Shown: piece after piece, positions 1-6,538 of the stretch
How positions within the stretch are numbered: position 1 is the stretch's first letter
Layout: each line of letters opens with the position of its first letter
NCBI GenBank assembly: GCA_030530905.1
Contig: JAUMUB010000050.1
Coordinates: 1 to 7,611 of the forward strand
Direction of reading: 5' to 3'
Origin: Bifidobacteriaceae bacterium
GTDB lineage: Bacteria; Actinomycetota; Actinomycetes; Actinomycetales; Bifidobacteriaceae
DNA length: 7,611 nucleotides
Program-made: the position numbers and the translations under genes
Notes under the pieces: model-generated
Told to the model about the DNA's origin: nothing
Seen by the model: only the letters and a program-made list of their open reading frames with translations
The model's database searches: none

Positions 1-1
1 A

Positions 2-1327
2 TCAAAAGGTGAGCTTATTACCGTTATTACTAGTGATATTGAGCTGTTAGAAATTTTCTTTGCGCATACGGTCACACCAGTTGTGATTGCTATAGTAACC
101 TCATTTATTTTTGTTGTTACTGCATGTGTTTGGAATTGGCAGATTGGACTTTTGTTGCTGTTCTCACACATTGTTGTGGGTGTAATTATACCTGTGATGT
201 TTGCTCAAAGCGTGCGATTATATGGTACAAAAATACGTAAGGCTTCAGCGGCAATTGATGATGTAATGCTAGACGATATGCGCGGTATTGACGAGATTGT
301 ACGATTCAACCAAGGAAAAGCGCGTGGTAATGCCATGTTAAGGTATTCTCGCACCTTATCTGCTTCTCGTGTGAAATTAAGCTCTCGAAATGGTTTATAT
401 ACGGCAATTACTCTTACAAGTATTATGCTGTTAACCTCGATTGCTCTGTTTATTGCAGCGCGTACTGCTATGTATAATCCATACGGCTTAGATACCAATC
501 TCATGGTTATTTTCTTGTTCACCAGCTCTTTTGCGCCAACAGTTGCTTTAAGTGCATTACCTGCAAATTTGACGCAAACATTTGCTGCAGCTCGTCGAGT
601 TTTTAATCTGATTGATGAGAAACCAAGCGTGACTGAAGAGGGTACGCAGAAGCCTGCATATAATGGTATGAGTATGAAGAACGTGAGTTTTACTTATGAA
701 CATTTGGGTTCAAGTGAAGATGACGAGGGTCAACATCATGTGTTGAATGATTTTTCTTTAAGTATTTCAAAACAGGGTATTCTTGGTATTCAGGGAAAAT
801 CAGGCCGAGGTAAGTCCACTATCGTAAAGCTTTTAATGCGTTATTGGGATCCTCAAGAAGGCTCTGTTGAATTTAGTGATACTGCATTACCGCAAGTGGA
901 TGCAAGTTACAGGCGTGCTCAGCAGTCGATGATGAGCCAAGAAACTTATTTATTCAATAGGTCAATTAAAGATAACTTGTTAATCGCTAACCCAGATGCA
1001 AGTGAAGATGATATGCGTATGGCTCTTCAAAAAGCATCTGTATGGGATCTGGTGCAGTCTTTACCTGAAGGCTTGGATACGCAGCTTGGAGAGCTTGGAT
1101 CTCGACTTTCAGAAGGAGAACGTCAGCGTATTGGATTAGCTCGTCTGTTTATTCGTCGTGATGTGTCAATCATGTTTTTTGATGAGCCGACAAGTCGATT
1201 GGATTCGCTAAACGAATCAGTCATATTGTCTTCTATCCAGCACTTGCGTGATGAGAATGTTGTTGTAGTTCTTATTTCTCATCGAATGTCAACAATGAAT
1301 ATCGCAGATTCTGTAGTGCAAATGTAG
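2..1327 (+). CDS. ABC exporter half-transporter, fused permease-ATPase (5' end missing)
   Basis: The frame is open from the window edge, so the start lies upstream. 441 codons are present, against roughly 570-590 for a full half-transporter. The part before about residue 185 is hydrophobic and reads as the later half of a type IV exporter membrane domain, including a KGELITVITSDIELLE stretch typical of CydC-like amino-acid/thiol exporters. The ATPase domain follows. It has a Walker A (GKSGRGKST, residues 265-273), Q-loop Gln313, a signature LSEGERQ (369-375) in place of LSGGQ, a Walker B with FFDEP (Asp394, Glu395), a D-loop SRLD and switch His427. Such proteins sit in the cytoplasmic membrane and use ATP to export small molecules or peptides, usually as a pair. 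The partner is probably encoded upstream, outside the window. The protein ends only 14 residues after the switch His, so it lacks most of the usual C-terminal tail. The substrate cannot be told from the sequence. Confidence 0.85.
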   Translation, partial: SKGELITVITSDIELLEIFFAHTVTPVVIAIVTSFIFVVTACVWNWQIGLLLLFSHIVVGVIIPVMFAQSVRLYGTKIRKASAAIDDVMLDDMRGIDEIVRFNQGKARGNAMLRYSRTLSASRVKLSSRNGLYTAITLTSIMLLTSIALFIAARTAMYNPYGLDTNLMVIFLFTSSFAPTVALSALPANLTQTFAAARRVFNLIDEKPSVTEEGTQKPAYNGMSMKNVSFTYEHLGSSEDDEGQHHVLNDFSLSISKQGILGIQGKSGRGKSTIVKLLMRYWDPQEGSVEFSDTALPQVDASYRRAQQSMMSQETYLFNRSIKDNLLIANPDASEDDMRMALQKASVWDLVQSLPEGLDTQLGELGSRLSEGERQRIGLARLFIRRDVSIMFFDEPTSRLDSLNESVILSSIQHLRDENVVVVLISHRMSTMNIADSVVQM

Positions 1328-1336
1328 TAAAACTTG

Positions 1337-1372
1337 TGTGCCGATATATTGTTATATGTCGGCACATTTTAT
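1337..1372 (+). terminator. Rho-independent terminator after the ABC exporter gene
   Basis: A perfect 8-bp stem, TGTGCCGA (1337-1344) with TCGGCACA (1359-1366), is followed directly by TTTTATT. A further inner TATA/TATA pairing can extend it across a small bulge. It begins 10 bases after the stop codon, which fits the end of the ABC transcription unit and separates it from the nuclease gene. Confidence 0.8.
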
Positions 1373-1435
1373 TGTGATGAACAAATATGCACATTAGTGT
1401 TGAGTAATATTTGATTATTTTAGTGGTATTACAAT

Positions 1436-1465
1436 TTGTTGCATAATATAAAATAAATCTACTGT
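1436..1465 (+). promoter_or_regulatory. Weak candidate promoter for the HNH nuclease gene
   Basis: TTGTTG (1436-1441) is separated by 18 bp from TACTGT (1460-1465). The expected transcription start is near 1472, about 24 nt before the ATG. Both hexamers are poor matches to consensus. A promoter is expected here because a terminator precedes this gap, but the AT-rich sequence offers alternatives such as CATAAT at 1442-1447 without a good -35. The same hexamers with the same spacing occur before mntH. Confidence 0.3.
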
Positions 1466-1495
1466 ATTTTTAATCGACTAGTAGTAGCGCATAAC

Positions 1496-2227
1496 ATGGC
1501 AAGAAAATCTCACTGGAAAAGAAGATATTTTACCGGCACAAGACCTGGCGAGCGAGTACTTATTCTTATTGTGCTCGCAATTATGATTGGCGTGAGCCTT
1601 GGTTTATTATTGCCACAAACTCATGAACGCGTTGCACAAATAACAGGTGAATATTATGCTTCAGGACCTGCTTCACAAGCTTTAGATACACTTCGTGTGG
1701 ATGATAATACGAATGTTGCAAGGTATAATCGCACAGAATTTGGATATCGCAGTACTGACGATGATCACAATGGTTGCGATGTGCGCGAAGATGTGCTTGC
1801 TCGAGATTTATCTGATGTTGTGTATAAACGTGGCACGTACAAAGTGCAATCAGGTACATTGAATGATCCGTACACTGGTAAAACTATTTATTTTGTACGT
1901 GGTAATAAAACTAGTGCTCTTGTGCAAATTGATCATGTTGTAGCGTTAGAAAATGCTTGGATTTCTGGTGCAAACAAGTGGAGTAGTGCTAAGAAAATAC
2001 AGTTTGGCAACGATATGCATAATTTGCTTGCGGTAGATGGTCCTGCAAATCAGGAGAAAGGCTCTGCCTCAGCTGCGTATTGGCTACCTACTAACAGTGC
2101 TTATCGTTGCGCATATGTAGCAAAGCAAATTAGCGTAAAGAAGCAATATGATTTAAGTGTTACAACTAAAGAATATAAGGCAATGAAAGCAGTGTTGCGT
2201 TCTTGCCCTACACAACAATTAATTTAA
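1496..2227 (+). CDS. Membrane-anchored HNH-family nuclease (DUF1524 / GmrSD C-terminal type)
   Basis: The 243-residue protein has a basic N-terminus (KSHWKRR), one hydrophobic segment at about residues 21-39, and then a domain predicted to lie outside the membrane. The HNH/DUF1524 core is clear: VQIDHVVALENAW (143-155, with Asp146 and His147 as the expected metal and catalytic pair), then NLLAVDGPANQEKG (176-189). Upstream is the conserved block RSTDDDHNGCDVRED (85-99). Cys94, Cys205 and Cys237 could form a disulfide in an exported protein. Related actinobacterial proteins are annotated as secreted HNH endonucleases. Cleavage of extracellular DNA is the likely role but is inferred. No clear Shine-Dalgarno precedes the ATG. 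The gene is set apart from the ABC gene by a terminator and lies 93 bp before mntH, with no obvious terminator between them. Confidence 0.85.
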   Translation: MARKSHWKRRYFTGTRPGERVLILIVLAIMIGVSLGLLLPQTHERVAQITGEYYASGPASQALDTLRVDDNTNVARYNRTEFGYRSTDDDHNGCDVREDVLARDLSDVVYKRGTYKVQSGTLNDPYTGKTIYFVRGNKTSALVQIDHVVALENAWISGANKWSSAKKIQFGNDMHNLLAVDGPANQEKGSASAAYWLPTNSAYRCAYVAKQISVKKQYDLSVTTKEYKAMKAVLRSCPTQQLI

Positions 2228-2264
2228 TAGTATGTATTTTTTAATAGAAATGTCATACAATAAG

Positions 2265-2293
2265 TCATATTGTTGATTATGGTGTCAATATGA
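2265..2293. promoter_or_regulatory. Perfect inverted repeat in the mntH leader, possible operator
   Basis: TCATATTG (2265-2272) and its exact reverse complement CAATATGA (2286-2293) are separated by 13 bp. The right arm overlaps the best -10-like hexamer (TATGAT, 2289-2294), so a bound dimer would block transcription of mntH. Manganese-responsive control by an MntR/DtxR-type repressor is usual for this transporter family, but the repeat does not resemble the MntR or DtxR boxes I know. The regulator is therefore unassigned. Confidence 0.4.
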
Positions 2294-2299
2294 TACTGT
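2270..2299 (+). promoter_or_regulatory. Candidate mntH promoter region
   Basis: There are two readings. TATGAT (2289-2294) is a good -10 match but has no matching -35. TTGTTG (2270-2275) with an 18-bp spacer and TACTGT (2294-2299) is the alternative. Either would start transcription about 2301-2306, just before the ribosome binding site. Confidence 0.35.
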
Positions 2300-2307
2300 G
2301 CATCGTT

Positions 2308-2313
2308 AGGGGA
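2308..2313 (+). promoter_or_regulatory. Ribosome binding site of mntH
   Basis: AGGGGA lies 7 nt before the ATG at 2321. It supports that start and is the strongest Shine-Dalgarno-like match on the + strand of the window. Confidence 0.75.
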
Positions 2314-2320
2314 TACAGTT

Positions 2321-3568
2321 ATGAATCAGGTAGATGAACCGGTAGAGAAGAACTCAAGCCATGATAAGCTTATTTCTATTCTCGGTCCTGCATTCGTAGC
2401 AGCAGTTGCATATGTTGATCCGGGTAATGTTGCTGCAAACATCACATCTGGCGCTCGATATGGATATTTACTCGTATGGGTGTTGGTGTTGGCTAACGCG
2501 ATGAGTGTGCTTATACAATATCAAAGCGCGAAATTAGGTATTGTAACAGGTAAATCTTTACCTACGATTTTAGGGGAGCGGTTAAGTACTCCTGCACGAA
2601 TTGCTTTTTTTGTTCAAGCTGAAATTATTGCTATTGCTACTGATTTAGCTGAAGTTATTGGCGGTGCTATCGCATTGCACTTATTGTGTGATATTCCGTT
2701 GTTTTTAGGCGGATGCATTGTTGGTATTGTTTCATGGATTCTCTTAGCTTTTCAAGGCGGGGATAAGCATCGTCTTTTTGAGATTTTGATAATTGGCTTA
2801 TTGCTTATTATCACATTTGGGTTCATTGCTGGATTATTTGTTGATCCTCCAAATTTCTCTCATGTGCTTAGTGGTTTTGTGCCACGTTTTACTAATGCTG
2901 ATTCAGTATTATTGGCCTCATCGATTTTAGGTGCGACCGTTATGCCACATGCAATTTACCTGCATTCGACTTTAGTGAATGACCATTACACGCAAGGTGA
3001 TAAGAAGCCTGTTATTAAACGTTTGCTCGATGGTTCAAAAATTGATGTAACATGGGCGTTATTGCTTGCTGGAACAGTTAACTTAGCATTGCTAGTGTTG
3101 GCGGCAAACTCATTAAATGGTATGCAGGGAACGGATACTATAGAAGGTGCTCATCATGCTATAGAAAGTGTGTTGGGTGTTGGTGTTGGATTTATTTTCG
3201 CAATTGGATTGTTAGCATCTTCATTGTCATCCACAGCTGTTGGCACTTATGCGGGCGCGGAGATAATGAAAGGCTTGTTGCATAAAGATTTGCCAATCTG
3301 GATGTGCAGAATTGTGACTCTAGTACCAGCTTTAGTTGTGTTATACTTCTCGTCTAATCCGACATTTGCTTTAGTGATAGGGCAAGTTGTTCTATCGTTA
3401 GGCATTCCTTTTGCCATTATTCCGCTACTAAGATATACGCGCGATGAAAAGCTTATGGGCACATGGCGTGACGGTTTATGCAAGCATATTATTTTTATAT
3501 GTGTTGCAACGCTTATTGTGGTGTTAAATATTGTATTGGTATATTTAACGTTTACGGGTCAGGCTTAA
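2321..3568 (+). CDS. mntH: NRAMP-family divalent metal (Mn2+/Fe2+) transporter
   Basis: This 415-residue, roughly 11-helix protein of the cytoplasmic membrane imports Mn2+ and possibly Fe2+ with protons. The family's metal site is intact: DPGN at residues 33-36 in helix 1 and MPHA at 208-211 in helix 6, which supplies the metal-binding Met208. Other conserved blocks are AEIIAIATDLAEVIGGAIAL (100-119), SSTAVGTYAGAEIMKG (303-318) and GQVVLSLGIPFAIIPLL (354-370). MPHA rather than MPHN is, as I recall, also found in other family members, so it is not a defect. Length and motifs point to a full, working gene. The ATG is backed by AGGGGA 7 nt upstream. The last eight codons overlap the end of the convergent efflux gene, and no terminator is visible just after the stop. 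Manganese import supports oxidative-stress defence and Mn enzymes. Metal choice (Mn over Fe) is by family, not proven here. Confidence 0.9.
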   Translation: MNQVDEPVEKNSSHDKLISILGPAFVAAVAYVDPGNVAANITSGARYGYLLVWVLVLANAMSVLIQYQSAKLGIVTGKSLPTILGERLSTPARIAFFVQAEIIAIATDLAEVIGGAIALHLLCDIPLFLGGCIVGIVSWILLAFQGGDKHRLFEILIIGLLLIITFGFIAGLFVDPPNFSHVLSGFVPRFTNADSVLLASSILGATVMPHAIYLHSTLVNDHYTQGDKKPVIKRLLDGSKIDVTWALLLAGTVNLALLVLAANSLNGMQGTDTIEGAHHAIESVLGVGVGFIFAIGLLASSLSSTAVGTYAGAEIMKGLLHKDLPIWMCRIVTLVPALVVLYFSSNPTFALVIGQVVLSLGIPFAIIPLLRYTRDEKLMGTWRDGLCKHIIFICVATLIVVLNIVLVYLTFTGQA

Positions 3569-5269
3569 ATTACTAGATAAATGTGGTAAATGCGGATGAT
3601 TATTGTGGAAGTATAGTAATGCTTCGTGTGCTGTTTCTCGTGCAGATCCAGAATTTTTACCACGCACTCCAAAGAAAATTAAGAGTACCATTATTAAGCA
3701 AATAATTGTACTAATATGCAATGCTGTCTGTACTCCATAAATATGAGCTGGAATTGCAGTGTTAGCAGTATTTCCTAAGCTTGCATGTTTTGCTGCAGCA
3801 AAGCCTTGCATAATAAGAACCATAATTGGAGCTCCCATAGCTCCTGCGATTTGGCGTGCAGTATTGGTTACTGCAGAACCTGCGGAAACTTCTCGTGCTG
3901 ATAAACAGTTCAAAGACCATGTGGTGATTGGCATAAGCACAAAGCCAACACCTATTTGACGTGTGAATTGCCAGATAGAAATCCACCAAATCCACGTGTG
4001 TAAATTAATAGTGCTCATCATAATAGTTCCAAAAGTGAGTGTAATAGAACCGATAAGAGCTACTGGTCGGGCTCCAAAACGATCAAGCATTTTACCGCCG
4101 ACAAACTGTGCTAAACATTGGCCGAGTGCGCCTGGAAGAATTATAAGACCACTCATTGTAGAAGAAAAACCACGATCATTTTGAATATACAGTGGCAAAA
4201 TAATCATAATGGAGCTAAAGGCAAAGAAGTTCAGTGAAGCACAAATTGTACCAATAGCGAATTGCTTGTTTTTTAGTACGCTTAAGTTTAGGAGAGGAGC
4301 TTTATTGGTGTTTTTAAATTGGTTGAGTTTCTTGTTTTCTTGATACTTGAATGGTGTTTTGGAATGTTCGTATGCTTGTTCTTGTTTTGCTTTTTCTTCT
4401 AAGTACTGTGATCGTGTTTCTTCGAATTCTCGCGTGCGCTTGTTTTGGCGTAATACAAACCAGATAATACTAATAATTCCTACAATGAGCGGTACCCAAA
4501 TCATAGGATGAGTTAGCTGGTATGTTTCAAGATTGGAAAAGGCGAGCATTAGTCCACCAAAGCCGAGAACTGAGAGTACTGCAGAAAATAAGTCTGCACG
4601 AATTGTCGTATCTTGTTTGCCGAAATTGTGCAAGTTAAATGTTGCTAGAAGAATTGAAAATAACCCAAGAACGCTTAATGTAAGAAAGATAGAACGCCAA
4701 CCATTTGCATCCGTTTGCCAGCCACCAATTGTAGGTCCGATTGCAGGAGCAACACTCATTGCCATACCCACGGTACCCATTGCCATACCTCGACGCGCCA
4801 TTGGGAAAATCCAGAACACGGTTATTTGCAACACGGGCCACATAACGCCTGTGCCTATTGCTTCAAGTAATCGACCTAATAGTAGGAAAGTGAAGTTTGT
4901 GCCAAGCCACGCAAATACTGAGCCTAGGGTGAAGATAATCATAGAAGTGATGATTATCTGACGTGTGGTAAAGCGACGAGTCAAAAAAGCTGTTAGTGGT
5001 ACCATTATGCCCATGACAAGCTGGAATATAGAAGTCACCCATTGCCCTGTGGTAATGCTAATGCCAAAGTCTTGAACGATTGTTGGCAAGGCTGCACTGA
5101 GTTGAAGCTGCGTAAAATTACCAATAAAGGTGATGAAGGTTAGGATTGCCAACGAGTAGAATGCGGGTTTAGAAACATGGTTGTTGGTGTACGAGTTCTC
5201 TTTAGTAAGTGGTTGGCTTAGTGATTTGCATCGATTTACGATACTAGTTAATAAGAAAAAATTTCGCAC
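3545..5269 (-). CDS. DHA2-type (14-helix, EmrB/QacA-like) multidrug efflux MFS transporter
   Basis: The 574-residue membrane protein probably exports drugs or other hydrophobic compounds against protons. About 14 hydrophobic segments can be laid out, from about residue 37 to 536. Seen motifs are LTAFLTRRFTTRQ (92-104, the helix 2-3 motif A of this subfamily), an antiporter motif C with APAIGPTIGG (174-183) in helix 5, and a second motif A-like GGKMLDRFGARP (391-402) in the C-terminal half. A long charged cytoplasmic stretch (about 275-335) separates helices 8 and 9 and makes the protein longer than most relatives. The start is GTG. No other ATG, GTG or TTG occurs before helix 1, and AGAGG sits 5 nt upstream. 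The gene lies 91 bp behind the transglycosylase gene, with a terminator between them. Its last 24 bp overlap mntH. The substrate is unknown. Confidence 0.88.
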   Translation of the reverse strand: MRNFFLLTSIVNRCKSLSQPLTKENSYTNNHVSKPAFYSLAILTFITFIGNFTQLQLSAALPTIVQDFGISITTGQWVTSIFQLVMGIMVPLTAFLTRRFTTRQIIITSMIIFTLGSVFAWLGTNFTFLLLGRLLEAIGTGVMWPVLQITVFWIFPMARRGMAMGTVGMAMSVAPAIGPTIGGWQTDANGWRSIFLTLSVLGLFSILLATFNLHNFGKQDTTIRADLFSAVLSVLGFGGLMLAFSNLETYQLTHPMIWVPLIVGIISIIWFVLRQNKRTREFEETRSQYLEEKAKQEQAYEHSKTPFKYQENKKLNQFKNTNKAPLLNLSVLKNKQFAIGTICASLNFFAFSSIMIILPLYIQNDRGFSSTMSGLIILPGALGQCLAQFVGGKMLDRFGARPVALIGSITLTFGTIMMSTINLHTWIWWISIWQFTRQIGVGFVLMPITTWSLNCLSAREVSAGSAVTNTARQIAGAMGAPIMVLIMQGFAAAKHASLGNTANTAIPAHIYGVQTALHISTIICLIMVLLIFFGVRGKNSGSARETAHEALLYFHNNHPHLPHLSSNLSLTRKR

Positions 5270-5274
5270 AACAA

Positions 5275-5279
5275 CCTCT
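5275..5279 (-). promoter_or_regulatory. Ribosome binding site that fixes the GTG start of the efflux gene
   Basis: Read on the - strand, AGAGG lies 5 nt before the GTG at 5269-5267. Because no other usable start occurs before the first membrane helix, this site decides the N-terminus. Confidence 0.6.
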
Positions 5280-5294
5280 AATAATTGTCAATAT

Positions 5295-5341
5295 GTAAAT
5301 AAAATAACAGTGCCACAAGAAGGTGAATCTTGTGACACTGT
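5295..5341 (-). terminator. Rho-independent terminator after the transglycosylase gene
   Basis: Arms at 5308-5320 and 5328-5340 form a 13-position stem with a single mismatch and a 7-nt loop, extended by one A-T pair. Read on the - strand it is followed by a U-rich run (TTATTTTATTT), while the + strand side has none, so it works for - strand transcripts. It begins 20 bases after the stop at 5361. Confidence 0.88.
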
Positions 5342-5360
5342 ATACCTAAGTGTAGATAAT

Positions 5361-6350
5361 TTAATACCAGTGCTTGCTGACCCAGTGGTTGTATGCGCCA
5401 GTAATTGAGCCATAACGACCATTACAATAGCTGATAAACCATTTAATCTGGGTTTGATAATTGGTTGCCCAATCCGCTCCTGCACTTGCCATCTTAGATC
5501 CTGGCAGTGCTTGTGGAAGTCCGTATGCGCCAGAGCTTGCATTTGTTGCATTAACACGCCAACCAGATTCTCGTGAAATGATGTATACCAGAGCAGAGAA
5601 ATCTGCTTCAGTATAGCCATTTGAGATTAAGTAATCGTGAGCCCATTGTTGCATTTCTCCTGAAGCAACTGTTGTACCTAATGAACTTGAGGTGCTAGTG
5701 CTACTAGAAGTGGATGAGCCTGTTCCTACTAAAATCACCTTATCAACTGGTGCTGTTTTTACGTAAGATGCAAAAATATTAGATGAAACAACAGTATTTC
5801 CAGAACGGGTGACAATGCTTGTAGTCTCCATTACACCGTTCTTTCCCTCAGTCTCAACTTTTTGAGTTCCTTTAGCTAGTGATGAGGTTTTTTTATACAC
5901 TGTATTAAAGGTAATTGGTTCGTCTGTAGTTTCTAATGTTGCACCTGAGCGTTCAATTCGAATTACTGTGGATTCGTTAACCTTTGTAGTTAATGATGGA
6001 GTAACTGTATCATTTGGTTCTAGAGTGATATCTCCAGTTTCAAGTACTGATTTAACAGTGGTGAAATCTGTACCGAATACGGTGCGTGCTTTTCCATTGA
6101 TATACACTTTAATAAAAGACGTATTACCTTGTAATTGACTACGAGAAGTGCCACGTGATACTTCTTGCGCATCATCGGTGATGGAATAAGCAGAAACTTG
6201 TTTTACCTTGTGTTCTGACCCATAAATAGAGTGCGAAACAAGACCTGCAGTTACAAGTACGCCAAACGTTGTAGCTACAGCACCGATTTTTAAACCGTGC
6301 TGTTTTGCACGATGAATCATCGATAGCTTTGCTTTACGATGGTTAGCCAT
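5361..6350 (-). CDS. Secreted cell-wall protein: DUF348 + G5 + transglycosylase/lysozyme-like domain (RpfB-like layout)
   Basis: The protein has 329 residues. A basic N-terminus and a hydrophobic stretch (about 20-43) form a signal peptide or anchor. A DUF348 ubiquitin-like domain follows (about 78-133, starting FIKVYINGKARTVFG), then a G5 domain (about 134-210, ending PVDKVILVGT), a Ser/Thr-rich linker (211-230), and a C-terminal lysozyme-like domain (232-329). That last domain has SRESGW (259-264, Glu261 the expected catalytic acid), NASSGAYGLPQALPGSKMAS and a closing KHWY. This order resembles RpfB-type resuscitation and peptidoglycan-remodelling proteins, but the catalytic part is of the SLT/aggregation-promoting-factor kind. 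The likely role is cleaving or remodelling peptidoglycan at the cell surface. The ATG follows AAGGAG at a short 4-nt spacing. The gene lies 188 bp downstream of the thioredoxin gene and ends at a strong terminator. Cys309 is the only cysteine. Confidence 0.85.
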   Translation of the reverse strand: MANHRKAKLSMIHRAKQHGLKIGAVATTFGVLVTAGLVSHSIYGSEHKVKQVSAYSITDDAQEVSRGTSRSQLQGNTSFIKVYINGKARTVFGTDFTTVKSVLETGDITLEPNDTVTPSLTTKVNESTVIRIERSGATLETTDEPITFNTVYKKTSSLAKGTQKVETEGKNGVMETTSIVTRSGNTVVSSNIFASYVKTAPVDKVILVGTGSSTSSSTSTSSSLGTTVASGEMQQWAHDYLISNGYTEADFSALVYIISRESGWRVNATNASSGAYGLPQALPGSKMASAGADWATNYQTQIKWFISYCNGRYGSITGAYNHWVSKHWY

Positions 6351-6409
6351 TGTACTCCTTAACAGAGGTTACATTATTTTCTAACGCCATAGTTTACCAC
6401 ATACTGTGA

Positions 6410-6421
6410 TTTATCGATAAA
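6410..6421. repeat. 12-bp perfect palindrome TTTATCGATAAA
   Basis: The palindrome lies 60 bp upstream of the transglycosylase start. A half-site TTTATCG recurs at 6451-6457 and a related TTTCGATAA at 6528-6536. It could be an operator, but chance is plausible in DNA this AT-rich. Confidence 0.35.
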
Positions 6422-6472
6422 ATAATTGTATAATCGTTGTATTTTAAAGGTTTATCGTACTACACAAAATAT

Positions 6473-6497
6473 ATACAAATGATGTGTATATTTGTAT
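6473..6497 (-). terminator. Weak AT-rich hairpin, possible thioredoxin terminator
   Basis: ATACAAAT (6473-6480) and ATTTGTAT (6490-6497) form a perfect 8-bp stem with a 9-nt loop. On the - strand it is followed by ATATTTTGTG. It lies about 40 bp after the thioredoxin stop. Seven of the eight pairs are A-T, so it would be a weak terminator. An operator is the alternative. Confidence 0.35.
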
Positions 6498-6538
6498 GCA
6501 ATGTGGATATTATGTATTATTTTATTTTTTCGATAATT

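Larger units (their letters stand above)
6351..6538. other. AT-rich gap between the thioredoxin and transglycosylase genes
   Basis: This 188-bp gap must hold the leader of the transglycosylase gene. On the - strand an extended -10-like TGGTAAACT (6390-6398) is the best promoter hint but has no good -35. The gap also holds an AT-rich inverted repeat and a TTTATCGATAAA palindrome, listed separately. I recognise no riboswitch or small RNA. Confidence 0.4.

Noticed and set aside
205..522. A 105-codon open frame on the - strand opposite the ABC exporter
   Set aside because: It is antisense to a well-supported coding region and shows no motif or ribosome binding site.
2230..2258. GTATG ... CATAC as a terminator after the nuclease gene
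   Set aside because: The 5-bp stem with a 19-nt loop and no T-run is too weak.
2942..2956. MPHA in place of MPHN in mntH as a possible loss of function
   Set aside because: The metal-binding Met and the helix 1 DPGN are intact, and to my knowledge MPHA occurs in other family members.
3583..3663. 8-bp inverted repeat GTGGTAAA ... TTTACCAC after mntH
   Set aside because: The arms are about 65 bp apart inside the efflux coding region with no U-run, so it is not a credible terminator.
4533..4961. A 142-codon open frame on the + strand inside the efflux gene
   Set aside because: It lies wholly antisense to a clear MFS coding region, has no family resemblance, and its Pro/Lys/Arg-rich, low-complexity translation is typical of a shadow frame.
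5286..5291. Consensus -35 TTGACA on the - strand just before the efflux gene
   Set aside because: At 16-18 bp downstream the sequence is already coding and shows no -10 (TGCGAA or GCGAAA), so this is probably chance.
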